Assembly (NCBI GenBank): GCA_964425135.1
Contig: CAYRKW010000008.1
Coordinates: forward strand, 1 to 64,000
DNA length: 64,000 nt
Source of the DNA: CAYLLD01 sp964425135
GTDB taxonomy: Bacteria; Pseudomonadota; Alphaproteobacteria; Rhodobacterales; Rhodobacteraceae
Direction: 5' to 3'
Shown here: in pieces, positions 10,463-19,507 of the stretch
How the letters are laid out: each line of letters opens with the position of its first letter
How positions within the stretch are numbered: position 1 is the first letter of the stretch
Program-made: the position numbers and the translations under genes
Notes under the pieces: generated by a model
Databases searched by the model: none
What the model saw: only the letters and a program-made list of their open reading frames with translations
What the model was told of the DNA's origin: nothing

Positions 10463-12402
10463 GCCGCGAGCGCAAAGCCGCTGAGGTCAAGCTGCAAACC
10501 ACGCGGCGCGGTCTTTTGGTCATGGGCGGACAATTGGCCGTTGTCGGCGTGCTCGGCTGGCGCATGCGCGAGTTGCAGATCAAACAGGCGGATGATTTTC
10601 TGCTCCTGGCCGAAGAAAACCGCGTCAACATTCGCCTGATCGAACCAGCGCGCGGCCTCATCTTCGATCGTCAGGGTAAACCCGTTGCACTCAACCGCCA
10701 GAATTACCGGATCGTCATGGTGCGCGAGCAGGCGCGCGAGCCTGAGAAAATTCTCAACCGTCTCGCGCAAATCATCCCCCTCTCCGCTGCTCAAATCGAA
10801 CGCGTCCTCTCAGACATGCGCCAGCGCCCCGCTTTTGTGCCAGTCACCGTCGTTGAGCATTTGACGTGGAAACAGTTCAGTCAGGTCGCCCTCAACGCCC
10901 CGATCCTTCCCGGCGTCATCACTGAGGAGGGCATGACCCGCCACTACCCGCAACGCGAGGATTTGGCCCATGTGATCGGCTATGTCGGTCCGGTCAGTGA
11001 CTATGATCTGGCCAATACCGATGACACCGACCCGCTCTTGCAAATCCCCAAGTTCCAGATCGGCAAATCTGGCATCGAAAAAGCCATCGAAGGCAGCCTT
11101 CGCGGCTCCGCGGGTACACGCCGCATCGAGGTCAACTCGCTGGGCCGCGTCATGCGCGAATTGTCCCGCATCGAGGGCGTTGAAGGTACGGACATCCAGC
11201 TCACCCTCAATCTGGACCTGCAAAACTACGCGCAGCGCCGCCTTGATGGCGAAAGCGCATCTGCGGTCGTGATGGACGTCAACAACGGCGATATCGTTGC
11301 CATGGCCTCCGCCCCCAGCTTCGATCCCAACAGCTTTGTCCTGGGCATAGGGCGCGAGGAATACAGCGCGCTCAACAGCAACAAATACCGACCGCTCTAC
11401 AATAAAGCCGTCTCGGGCGCCTATCCCCCCGGCTCAACCTTCAAGATCATCGTCGCGCTTGCAGCTCTTGAAGCCGGCGAGATAGACACTTCCGAAGACG
11501 TCTGGTGCCCCGGCTTCATGCGTCTTGGCAATCGCCGTTTCCACTGTTGGAAACGTGGCGGGCACGGGCACGTTAACCTCAAGGAAGCATTGAAGTTTTC
11601 CTGCGATGTTTACTTCTACGAAACCGCCAAACGGGTCGGTATCGAACGCATCACCGACATGGCTCAACGTCTTGGATTGGGCATCCGCCCCGATCTGCCC
11701 ATGCCCGCGATCTCCGAAGGTCTGACCCCGACAAAGACTTGGAAGCGCGCCGTGCATGACGAAAGCTGGCTCGTGGGCGATACGCTCAACGCAGGCATTG
11801 GTCAGGGGTTCGTGCTCGCCTCGCCTCTGCAGCTTGCGATCATGACAGCCCGTCTCGCCTCCGGTAAAGCCATTAATCCGCGCCTGATCCGTGCCGTTGG
11901 CGGCGCACCCGTCCCCACGCCTGATGCACCCGATCTGGGCATCCCGCGCTACGCGATCAAACAGGTGCAGGACGCGCTCTTTGCCGTCTCGAACGAGCGT
12001 CGCGGCACTGCATTTCGCTCGCGCATCGTCGCGGAAGGCATGGAGATGTCGGGCAAGACCGGCACCTCTCAGGTCCGCCAGATTACTGCCGCCGAGCGGG
12101 CCGCGGGCGTGTTCAAAAACGAGGATCTGCCGTGGGAGCGTCGCGACCACGCCCTCTTTGTCGCCTTCGCCCCACATGACAATCCGCGCTATGCGATTTC
12201 GGTGATTGTCGAACATGGCGGCGGCGGCTCCAAAGCGGCCGCGCCCATTGCCCGCGATATCATGCTGCAAGCGCTCTACAATGGCACGCCGCCGCTGGAC
12301 GCTTACCCTTCTGCACAGCACGATGAAATCAAGCAGCGCCGCGAAGAGATGCCCAAACCGACCGACTCGGTTGCAGCCAACGCCCCGCGAGACCGCGCAT
12401 GA
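10459..12402 (+). CDS. mrdA: Penicillin-binding protein 2 (elongation transpeptidase)
   Basis: A 647-residue class B penicillin-binding protein that cross-links lateral-wall peptidoglycan together with RodA. An N-terminal membrane anchor (about 15-35) leads into the pedestal domain with the conserved RGLIFDRQG sequence. The transpeptidase domain carries the nucleophile motif S326-T-F-K329 (PPGSTFKI), SCD in LKFSCDVYFYE as the second motif, and K533-T-G in MSGKTGTSQ. The start overlaps the mreD stop (ATGA) and the stop overlaps the rodA start (ATGA), so translation of the three genes is coupled. Confidence 0.97.
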   Translation: MSRERKAAEVKLQTTRRGLLVMGGQLAVVGVLGWRMRELQIKQADDFLLLAEENRVNIRLIEPARGLIFDRQGKPVALNRQNYRIVMVREQAREPEKILNRLAQIIPLSAAQIERVLSDMRQRPAFVPVTVVEHLTWKQFSQVALNAPILPGVITEEGMTRHYPQREDLAHVIGYVGPVSDYDLANTDDTDPLLQIPKFQIGKSGIEKAIEGSLRGSAGTRRIEVNSLGRVMRELSRIEGVEGTDIQLTLNLDLQNYAQRRLDGESASAVVMDVNNGDIVAMASAPSFDPNSFVLGIGREEYSALNSNKYRPLYNKAVSGAYPPGSTFKIIVALAALEAGEIDTSEDVWCPGFMRLGNRRFHCWKRGGHGHVNLKEALKFSCDVYFYETAKRVGIERITDMAQRLGLGIRPDLPMPAISEGLTPTKTWKRAVHDESWLVGDTLNAGIGQGFVLASPLQLAIMTARLASGKAINPRLIRAVGGAPVPTPDAPDLGIPRYAIKQVQDALFAVSNERRGTAFRSRIVAEGMEMSGKTGTSQVRQITAAERAAGVFKNEDLPWERRDHALFVAFAPHDNPRYAISVIVEHGGGGSKAAAPIARDIMLQALYNGTPPLDAYPSAQHDEIKQRREEMPKPTDSVAANAPRDRA

Positions 12403-13538
12403 CATGGGCCACCGACGCCTATCGCGGCACGCCGACCGGCCTTGCCAAAATCCTGCACCTCAACTGGGCGCTCGCGATCATCATCACTATCATCGCCGCC
12501 AGCGGTTTTTTGATGCTCTATTCGGTCGCCGATGGCCGCGTTGATCTGTGGGCACGCCCGCAAATGCTGCGCTTTGGCGTCGGAATGCTGGGCATGTTCA
12601 TCATCGCCTTCATCCATATCCACTTTTGGCGCGGCACAGCACCCTTCGCCTATGGATTAGCACTTATCTTGTTGATTGCAGTAGAGTTTTTCGGTGTCGA
12701 CGGCGGCGGCGCGCAGCGCTGGATCGACCTTAAGTTCATCCGCCTGCAACCTTCCGAAGTGATGAAAGTCGCACTCGTCATGGTTCTGGCGCTCTACTAT
12801 GACTGGCTGGAACCAAACCAAACCTCGCGCCCTCTATGGCTGATCCCGCCGATCATCCTTACCGCAATTCCTGTCCTTCTGGTCCTGCGTCAACCCGACC
12901 TAGGCACCGCGCTTCTGCTGATCGGCGGCGCAGGCGTGGTGATGTTCCTGGCAGGCGTCTCGATCTGGTATTTCCTCGCTGCGGGGCTTGCCGCAGGTGG
13001 GGCAGTCTTCACCGTCTTCACCAGTCGCGGCACCGATTGGCAAATCCTCAAGGAATACCAATACCGTCGGATCGAGACATTTCTGGACCCCTCCATCGAT
13101 CCGCTCGGCGCTGGCTACCACATCACCCAATCCAAAATCGCCCTTGGTTCCGGCGGGCTGAACGGGCGCGGCTTTATGGAAGGCACGCAATCGCGCCTCA
13201 ACTTCCTGCCTGAAAAGCACACCGACTTCATCTTCACAACGCTGGCCGAAGAGTTCGGCTTCATCGGCTCGCTCGGATTGCTCTGCGCCTATGCGCTCGT
13301 GATCGTCTTTTGCATGATCTCCATGCTCTCAAACCGCAACCGCTTCGGCGCGCTTCTCACCGGCGGGCTGACAGCGACATTCTTCTTCTTCTTCGCCGTG
13401 AACATGTCGATGGTCATGGGCCTCGCGCCCGTGGTCGGCGTCCCCCTGCCGCTCGTCTCTTACGGCGGATCGGCCATGCTCGTCCTGCTCGCGGCCTTCG
13501 GTCTGATCCAGAGCGCACATATTCACCGCCCCCGATAA
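12399..13538 (+). CDS. rodA: Peptidoglycan glycosyltransferase RodA (SEDS family)
   Basis: A 379-residue polytopic protein of the SEDS family, the glycan-strand polymerase partnered with PBP2. About ten membrane segments are apparent. Family motifs include GAQRWIDL, the LRQPDLGTALLL stretch, and the C-terminal GLAPVVGVPLPLVSYGGSAML signature. It is the last gene of the mreBCD-mrdA-rodA operon, and no clear terminator follows before the next gene 48 bases downstream. Confidence 0.97.
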   Translation: MTWATDAYRGTPTGLAKILHLNWALAIIITIIAASGFLMLYSVADGRVDLWARPQMLRFGVGMLGMFIIAFIHIHFWRGTAPFAYGLALILLIAVEFFGVDGGGAQRWIDLKFIRLQPSEVMKVALVMVLALYYDWLEPNQTSRPLWLIPPIILTAIPVLLVLRQPDLGTALLLIGGAGVVMFLAGVSIWYFLAAGLAAGGAVFTVFTSRGTDWQILKEYQYRRIETFLDPSIDPLGAGYHITQSKIALGSGGLNGRGFMEGTQSRLNFLPEKHTDFIFTTLAEEFGFIGSLGLLCAYALVIVFCMISMLSNRNRFGALLTGGLTATFFFFFAVNMSMVMGLAPVVGVPLPLVSYGGSAMLVLLAAFGLIQSAHIHRPR

Positions 13539-13586
13539 GCCACACCCTCTTGCGCTCGCGTCCCTCTCTGAGGCAAGAGCGTCCCC

Positions 13587-14525
13587 ATGACACTCAACAT
13601 CCTCTTTTCCGACGACGACGCCCGCTGGGGCATGTGGGAAGCCCCGCTGCGCGCTGCCTTCACTGCCCGCGATCTCAGTGCGAACCTGCACCGCACGCAA
13701 GATAATCCGGCAGATGTGCATTATGTGATCTATGCGCCATCGAGCGGCCTTCTCGACTTCTCGCCCTTCACCGCCCTGCGCGCCGTGTTGTCCACATGGG
13801 CAGGCGTCGATCAGATTGTGGGCAATGAAACTATCACATGTCCGATCACCCGCATGTCCGACGACGGGCTGAAATCGGGCATGGTGGAATATGTCACCGG
13901 GCATGTGATGCGCTATCATCTGGGCCTCGATCAGCATATCAACAACCCCGAGCATCTCTGGCGTCCCGAAACCAGCCCGAAGCTCGCCAAAGACTGCACC
14001 GTTGGCATCTTGGGGCTCGGCGCTTTGGGTCTTGCCTGCGCGCAGACCCTCCACCACATCGGCTTTGACGTGCATGGCTGGTCGCGCAGTGCCAAGCAGG
14101 TGGACAACATCACCACCCACAAAGGCACAGAGGGTCTCACCGCCATTCTGAGCACATCCGACCTCATCGTCCTCCTCCTGCCCGACACCCCGCAAACGCG
14201 CCATGTCATCAATGCCGAAACCCTTGCGCATATGAAGACAAGCGCTTGCCTGATCAACGCAGGACGCGGCGCGCTCGTGGATGAGCCAGCGCTAATTATT
14301 GCGTTGAATAACAACGCGATAACCCACGCAACGCTCGATGTGTTCGAGACAGAACCCCTGCCCAAAGACAGCCCCTTTTGGAGCATGCCAAACGTCACCG
14401 TCACCCCGCATATCGCCGCCGAAACGAGACCCGAGACGGCGGCGGCGCTAATTGCAGAGAACATCTGGCGCAATGAATCCGGCCAGGAAATGCGCTACGT
14501 AGTGGATCGCAAAACCGGCTACTAA
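13587..14525 (+). CDS. ghrA: D-2-hydroxyacid dehydrogenase, glyoxylate/hydroxypyruvate reductase A-like
   Basis: A 312-residue cytoplasmic NAD(P)-dependent dehydrogenase. The dinucleotide-binding motif GILGLGALGLACAQ (about 140-153) is followed by SRS after the second beta strand, which suggests NADPH preference. The catalytic Arg lies in NAGRGALVDE, the Glu in DVFETEPLP and the His in VTPHIAAET. It most resembles GhrA, which reduces glyoxylate and hydroxypyruvate; other 2-hydroxyacid substrates are possible. It follows rodA by 48 bases but is functionally unrelated to it. Confidence 0.85.
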   Translation: MTLNILFSDDDARWGMWEAPLRAAFTARDLSANLHRTQDNPADVHYVIYAPSSGLLDFSPFTALRAVLSTWAGVDQIVGNETITCPITRMSDDGLKSGMVEYVTGHVMRYHLGLDQHINNPEHLWRPETSPKLAKDCTVGILGLGALGLACAQTLHHIGFDVHGWSRSAKQVDNITTHKGTEGLTAILSTSDLIVLLLPDTPQTRHVINAETLAHMKTSACLINAGRGALVDEPALIIALNNNAITHATLDVFETEPLPKDSPFWSMPNVTVTPHIAAETRPETAAALIAENIWRNESGQEMRYVVDRKTGY

Positions 14526-14538
14526 GGCGCCAATATCC

Positions 14539-14703
14539 TCACCAAAGCTGCGTTGGCGGCGTCCAGTCTTTCTTCAGATCAGGCTGCCACACATACTTCT
14601 TTTGCGCCCGCATCCTGGCGCGCTTTCGCTCCTCGTTTTCCCCCAAAGGCGTCGCGCTGCTCCGCGTCGCGGTCATCATCGCATCGGCAAATATAGTCAA
14701 CAT
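14539..14703 (-). CDS. Small basic protein, 54 residues
   Basis: The ATG at 14703 has a near-perfect Shine-Dalgarno sequence, AAAGGAG, eight bases upstream, which sets the start inside a longer open frame. The product starts MLTIFADAMM, is rich in Arg and Lys in the middle (ENEERKRARMRAQKKY) and ends in DLKKDWTPPTQLW. No signal peptide or membrane segment is evident. It is divergent from the LysR-type regulator gene, with about 110 bases between the two starts, so it may be a target of that regulator. I do not recognise a function. Confidence 0.65.
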   Translation of the reverse strand: MLTIFADAMMTATRSSATPLGENEERKRARMRAQKKYVWQPDLKKDWTPPTQLW

Positions 14704-14814
14704 CTGAGTGCTCCTTTCACTGTGTGTCCGTCGCGATGACATTAGGCGCAGGGCTTGAGATTTCCTAATCAGTATGATTTCATATATGTTAGCTTGACTT
14801 ACAGATATGGCCTA

Positions 14815-15729
14815 ATGGATTGGCGAAACCTCCCCTCCCTGTCCGCCTTGCGCGCGTTTGAAGCGACCGCGCGACTTGGCAGCTATTCCTCCGCTGGCCG
14901 GGAGTTGAACGTCACGCACGCCGCAATCTCCCAACATTGCCGCGCGCTCGAAAGCCATTTTGATATGAGCCTCCTGCACCGTCAGGGCCGCAAAATGGTT
15001 CCGACACCGGAGGGCGAATTACTGGCCCGCAGCCTTGGCGACGGCTTTGCGACCATTGAGCAAGGCGTCATGGATCTTACTGCAAAACGCACCAACACAC
15101 CCCTATCCGTTGCCACAACCCCGATCTTCGCGGAAAGCTGGCTCATGCCGCGCCTCGGCTCGTTCTGGAACGCCCATCCCGATATCCAGATATCCCTCCA
15201 ACCCAGCTCAAAACTCGTCGATTTGCGCCGCGATCACGTAGATGTCGCCATCCGCTACGGTCGCGGCACATGGCCCGATTGCGATTCAAAGCGTCTGCTC
15301 GGCGGCAGCATCATCGTCATCGGCCAAAAGAAATTCGTGCCAGAAACACCGTTCAAGAGCCTCTCGGACATGATACATCTGCCATGGGTAATGACCCAGA
15401 CCGGCGACGAATATCTCACCCATTTCATCAACGAGGACGTGCCGCTCGATCAGATAAAAGCCACCTATTTCCCGACGACCATCCTGACCATCGGCGCGGC
15501 CCGCGAAGGATATGGGGTGACGTTCACCAGCGTCGCCAATGCCGAACGCCTGCTGAGCGAAGGTGCAATGCACGCGCTTTTGGAGATTAAGGACGAGAAT
15601 CTGGGCTACTACATCGTCACACTCAAAGGCCGGCGGGATGAGCGGGTACGAAAGTTTTCCAACTGGCTTGAGGAAAACCGTGATTTGCCCGGCGAAAACC
15701 CGGCTGGACAAGATAATCCCACGACCTAA
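14815..15729 (+). CDS. LysR-family transcriptional regulator (GcvA-like)
   Basis: About 304 residues. The N-terminal winged helix-turn-helix (about 6-65; SLSALRAFEATARLGSYSSA, then ELNVTHAAISQHCRALE) has the LPSLxALRAFEA start typical of the GcvA/AmpR-like branch of LysR regulators. The C-terminal periplasmic-binding-like domain would bind an unknown co-inducer. I chose the ATG at 14815, directly before the domain; it has no obvious Shine-Dalgarno sequence. LysR regulators often control a divergent gene, here the 54-residue protein gene. Confidence 0.88.
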   Translation: MDWRNLPSLSALRAFEATARLGSYSSAGRELNVTHAAISQHCRALESHFDMSLLHRQGRKMVPTPEGELLARSLGDGFATIEQGVMDLTAKRTNTPLSVATTPIFAESWLMPRLGSFWNAHPDIQISLQPSSKLVDLRRDHVDVAIRYGRGTWPDCDSKRLLGGSIIVIGQKKFVPETPFKSLSDMIHLPWVMTQTGDEYLTHFINEDVPLDQIKATYFPTTILTIGAAREGYGVTFTSVANAERLLSEGAMHALLEIKDENLGYYIVTLKGRRDERVRKFSNWLEENRDLPGENPAGQDNPTT

Positions 15730-15769
15730 ACTCAACCGCACACGAACAACACGCGGGATTGACGAAACA

Positions 15770-17098
15770 TTGGAAGATATTGCGAGCCAAGGGGCCGGCC
15801 TTCTGACCGAATTGAAGAATTTTGGCCTTGGACTTCTGCGCCCGTGGAGCCTCTATCAGATCGGCATTCTGATTGCTCTGTTCTGCGCAGCCCATGTCAT
15901 TTCCAGAAATTTTCTCGCACCGCGCATCAACGCGTGGCTCGACAAAATGGCAGAAACCCGCCCCGAACGGGCGCATGTTTTGCATGTTGTCCTCGACCGA
16001 AACCGGGAGATCGTCTTTGTCCTGATGGCATGGATCACCGCCGCCGTCATGCGCTCGCTCACCTGGCCCTCGCGGTCCAACATCATCAATCTCGTCGCCA
16101 ATTTGGCAAACGCCTGGGTGATCGTTTTCATCATCACGCGGCTTGTCAAAAACCGGCTCTTGCGCAATTTCCTGAACTGGTCCGCATGGATCTACTTCGC
16201 CTTGCGCATTTTCGGCTTCGACAAACGCGCCTTTGCGATGCTCGAATCGATAAAGCTTCCCATAGGCTCAGTGAACATCACGCTTTTGGGCGTGCTGACG
16301 TCCGCGTTCATCCTGGTATCTCTCCTGATTCTCGCCGGTTGGGTCAGCAAGTTCAGCCATAACCGGCTTGAGAAAGTCGATGACCTGTCCCCATCCATGC
16401 GGGTTCTGGCCGAAAAAGTCGTCACCCTTCTGGCCTATGGGTTCGCAGTGATTTTCGCCGTCCGCTCGCTGGGGTTTGATCTATCGAACCTTGCGATCCT
16501 GTCAGGTGCCATCGGTGTGGGCCTCGGCTTTGGCCTCCAGAAAATCGTCTCCAACCTTGTCTCCGGTTTCATCCTGCTGATCGACAAATCCATCAAACCG
16601 GGCGATGTGATATCGCTCGAAGGCACCTTTGGCTGGATTCAAAACCTCTCCGCGCGATATGTCTCTGTGCTCACGCGAGACGGGCGCGAGTTCCTCATTC
16701 CGAACGAGGATTTGATCACCAATCAAGTTGTCAACTGGTCCCATTCCAACAGTATGGTGCGCCTCGATATCAATTTTGGCGTCAGCTACGACAGCGACCC
16801 GCATGTTGTGCGCAAACTGGCGCGCGAAGCGGCTGCATCGGTGGAGCGCGTTGTTACGCGCAATGCGCCCGTCTGCCACATCACCGGCTTTGGCGACAGC
16901 TCGATCGATTTCGTGTTACGCTTCTGGATCGATGATCCATCCTCCGGCCTGACCAACATTCGCGGCAACGTGTTTTTGGCGCTATGGGATACGCTCAAGG
17001 AAAACGAGATCGAAATCCCCTTCCCACGCCGCGACATCCAGATGATCGAGACAAAGCCGGAAACTGCGAAAAAACCCACCAAAAGCAAAGCGTCATAG
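15770..17098 (+). CDS. MscS-family mechanosensitive channel
   Basis: About 442 residues from a TTG at 15770. There are several N-terminal membrane segments (about 25-250), then the conserved pore-lining helix and beta domain: SGAIGVGLGFGLQKIVSNLVSG, DKSIKPGDVISLEG and the LIPNEDLITNQVVNWSH stretch. It should open under membrane tension to release solutes during osmotic downshock. There is no ATG near the start. The frame runs upstream into the end of the LysR gene, but that portion does not look like an MscS N-terminus, so the exact start is uncertain. The C-terminal tail is Lys-rich. Confidence 0.85.
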   Translation: MEDIASQGAGLLTELKNFGLGLLRPWSLYQIGILIALFCAAHVISRNFLAPRINAWLDKMAETRPERAHVLHVVLDRNREIVFVLMAWITAAVMRSLTWPSRSNIINLVANLANAWVIVFIITRLVKNRLLRNFLNWSAWIYFALRIFGFDKRAFAMLESIKLPIGSVNITLLGVLTSAFILVSLLILAGWVSKFSHNRLEKVDDLSPSMRVLAEKVVTLLAYGFAVIFAVRSLGFDLSNLAILSGAIGVGLGFGLQKIVSNLVSGFILLIDKSIKPGDVISLEGTFGWIQNLSARYVSVLTRDGREFLIPNEDLITNQVVNWSHSNSMVRLDINFGVSYDSDPHVVRKLAREAAASVERVVTRNAPVCHITGFGDSSIDFVLRFWIDDPSSGLTNIRGNVFLALWDTLKENEIEIPFPRRDIQMIETKPETAKKPTKSKAS

Positions 17099-17211
17099 TC
17101 CACCCGACGTCTTTCCGGTGCACGCCCCCCACGCCAACCCATACACCAGTTGCAATCCGCACCCGCTTTGGTATCCCCCTACCAGACCATACACGTTGAA
17201 AGGAACGAGCG

Positions 17212-17955
17212 ATGCGTAGGAAGGTTGCTGCTGGTAACTGGAAGATGAACGGAACACGCGCAGCGCTCGATCAGGCCAAAGCTCTGATTGCGCAGACGCA
17301 AGGCGCAGGATGCGATATGATCCTGTGTCCACCTGCAACGCTTCTGTCGGAAATGTCACAGCTTGCCAAAGACACACATCTTTCAGTCGGCGCGCAAGAC
17401 TGCCACGCGAGCGAAAGTGGCGCGCACACCGGCGATATCTCCGCGCAGATGATCGCTGATCTTGGCGCCTCCTATATCATTGTCGGCCATTCCGAGCGCC
17501 GCGCCGATCATAGCGAAAGCGATGCGGATATTGCCGCCAAAACGACCGCCGTCTGGCAGGCAGGTCTGACGGCGATTGTGTGTGTGGGTGAGACATTGGA
17601 CGAACGCGACGCAGGCAAGGCCTTATCGGTCGTGGCCAGCCAGATCGACGGCTCTCTACCAACCGGCGCAACCGCGCAAAATACCATCATCGCCTATGAG
17701 CCTGTCTGGGCCATCGGCACAGGCCGTGTGCCCAGCAACGACGACATCGCGCAAGTCCATGACGCCATCCGCGCGCAACTGTCCGAACGCCTTGGCCCGG
17801 ACATCGCCAATGCCGTGCGCGTCCTCTACGGCGGCTCGGTCAAGGGCAGCAACGCGAATGAGATTTTTGCCATTTCCAACGTCGATGGCGGTCTCGTCGG
17901 CGGCGCCTCCCTCAAAGCAGATGATTTTGCGCCCATCGTGCAAGCGGCCTCATAA
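17212..17955 (+). CDS. tpiA: Triosephosphate isomerase
   Basis: A 247-residue TIM barrel that interconverts dihydroxyacetone phosphate and glyceraldehyde 3-phosphate. The catalytic residues are visible: the Lys in GNWKMNGT (about 8-15), the His in IVGHSERR and the Glu in AYEPVWAIGTG. The phosphate-binding YGGSVKGSN also lies near the end. The start follows an AAAGGAACG Shine-Dalgarno sequence. The stop shares one base with the surE start, so the two are probably cotranscribed. Confidence 0.97.
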   Translation: MRRKVAAGNWKMNGTRAALDQAKALIAQTQGAGCDMILCPPATLLSEMSQLAKDTHLSVGAQDCHASESGAHTGDISAQMIADLGASYIIVGHSERRADHSESDADIAAKTTAVWQAGLTAIVCVGETLDERDAGKALSVVASQIDGSLPTGATAQNTIIAYEPVWAIGTGRVPSNDDIAQVHDAIRAQLSERLGPDIANAVRVLYGGSVKGSNANEIFAISNVDGGLVGGASLKADDFAPIVQAAS

Positions 17956-18737
17956 TGCGCATCCTGATCACCAATGACGACGGCATCCACGCACCCGGTC
18001 TCGTGTCCGCCGAGAAAATCGCCCAAGACCTCGCCGGTCCCGATGGCGAGATCTGGGTGGTTGCCCCAATGGCGGAAATGTCAGGCGTGGCCCATTGCAT
18101 TTCCTACACCAAGCCCGTGCGTTCCGAAAAGCTGGGCGAGCGCCGTTTCTCGGTCGATGGCACGCCCGCAGATTGTGTGCTGGTCGCGCTTGGCGCGCTG
18201 ATGAAAGACACGCCCCCCGATCTAGTGCTCTCCGGCGTGAACAAAGGCAATAATTCGGGCGAGAACACGCTCTATTCCGGCACCGTTGGCGCGGTGATCG
18301 AAGCCGCGCTGCAAGGCGTGCGCGCCGTGGCACTCTCGCAGTACTTCGGGCCGGAAAACACATCACTCGACAATCAGTTCGAAGCCTCCGAAGCGCATTC
18401 CGCCAAGGTCATCGAAACACTGCTCAGCGACGGCGCATGGGGCGGCGCGCCCTATTCGCTCTTTTACAATATCAACATCCCCCCCACACCAGCGAAAGGC
18501 GTCAAAGGCACGCAAGTCACAACCCAAGGCCGCAGGCCCGACACGAATTTCAGCGCAACACCCTATGACGCGCCGAACCGGCGTAGGTATTATTGGATCC
18601 ACGGGCAGAACCAGCACACTCCATCGGCCCAAGGCACGGATGTTGCGGCAAATCTGGACGGCTATATCTCGGTGACCCCCTGCACTGCCGACATGACAGC
18701 ACATCACACCCACGCTAAACTGGCCAATCTCTTTTGA
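17955..18737 (+). CDS. surE: 5'/3'-nucleotidase SurE
   Basis: A 260-residue metal-dependent nucleoside monophosphatase linked to stationary-phase survival. The N-terminal ILITNDDGIHAPG holds the metal-binding Asp pair (about 8-9). DLVLSGVNKGNNSGENTLYSG carries the conserved Ser and Asn ligands. The length is normal. It overlaps tpiA by one base and leads into pcm and nlpD, the order widely conserved in proteobacteria. Confidence 0.96.
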   Translation: MRILITNDDGIHAPGLVSAEKIAQDLAGPDGEIWVVAPMAEMSGVAHCISYTKPVRSEKLGERRFSVDGTPADCVLVALGALMKDTPPDLVLSGVNKGNNSGENTLYSGTVGAVIEAALQGVRAVALSQYFGPENTSLDNQFEASEAHSAKVIETLLSDGAWGGAPYSLFYNINIPPTPAKGVKGTQVTTQGRRPDTNFSATPYDAPNRRRYYWIHGQNQHTPSAQGTDVAANLDGYISVTPCTADMTAHHTHAKLANLF

Positions 18738-18792
18738 CACGCGCGCCCGTGCGCCGCATAACCTGAACCACCATGCAAGAAGTTGACACAAA

Positions 18793-19419
18793 ATGACCCC
18801 CGCAGAACGCCAGATGCGGTTTGTGTTCACGCTGCGTGCGGCAGGGGTGAAGGATCAAGACACGCTCAAAGCGCTTGAGGCGGTCCCGCGCGATGTGTTT
18901 TTGGGCGCGACCTTCAAGCATAAAGCCTATGAAGACACCGCGCTGCCCATCGAGTGTGGCCAGACGATTTCCTCACCTTCCGTAGTCGGTCTGATGACCC
19001 AGGCGCTCGATTTGACCCCGCGCGCCAAGGTGCTGGAGATCGGCACAGGTTCAGGCTATCAGGCGGCGATCCTGTCGTGTCTGTCGCGCCGCGTCTACAC
19101 GCTAGAGCGGCATAAGGAACTGGCCAATCTCGCCAAAGAGCGGCTTGCCCATCTGAACATGTCCAACGTGATGGTGATCTGCGATGACGGCACCAAAGGG
19201 CTGGCCCAGCAAGCGCCCTTCGACCGGATTATCGTGACCGCCGCTGCCGAGGACGTGCCCGCCCCGCTCATCGGTCAGCTGCGCGAGGGCGGCGTGTTGG
19301 TGATGCCCGTGGGGCCGAAAGACCAGACCCAAACCCTCATAAAAGTGATTAAGTCTGATACGGGGTTGGAGTATATAGAACTCAATAAAGTGCGCTTTGT
19401 CCCTTTGGTCTCGACCTGA
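18793..19419 (+). CDS. pcm: Protein-L-isoaspartate O-methyltransferase
   Basis: A 208-residue cytoplasmic SAM-dependent methyltransferase that starts repair of isoaspartyl damage in aged proteins. The SAM motif I is VLEIGTGSGYQAAILS (about 77-92). The family-specific TISSPSVVGLMTQAL lies just before it. The ATG at 18793 begins MTPAERQMRF, close to the usual N-terminus. It lies between surE and nlpD, as in many proteobacteria. Confidence 0.96.
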   Translation: MTPAERQMRFVFTLRAAGVKDQDTLKALEAVPRDVFLGATFKHKAYEDTALPIECGQTISSPSVVGLMTQALDLTPRAKVLEIGTGSGYQAAILSCLSRRVYTLERHKELANLAKERLAHLNMSNVMVICDDGTKGLAQQAPFDRIIVTAAAEDVPAPLIGQLREGGVLVMPVGPKDQTQTLIKVIKSDTGLEYIELNKVRFVPLVST

Positions 19420-19507
19420 TTTCATGGTATAAAGCGTCAAAACGCGAGACAATCGCAGCAGATAATCGGGCAAACCCGAACATGAGACGAGCAAGGTAGA
19501 GGGCATT

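Noticed and set aside
15563..15769. Upstream extension of the MscS-like gene into the LysR gene.
   Set aside because: This part overlaps LysR coding sequence in another frame and lacks hydrophobic or conserved MscS features.
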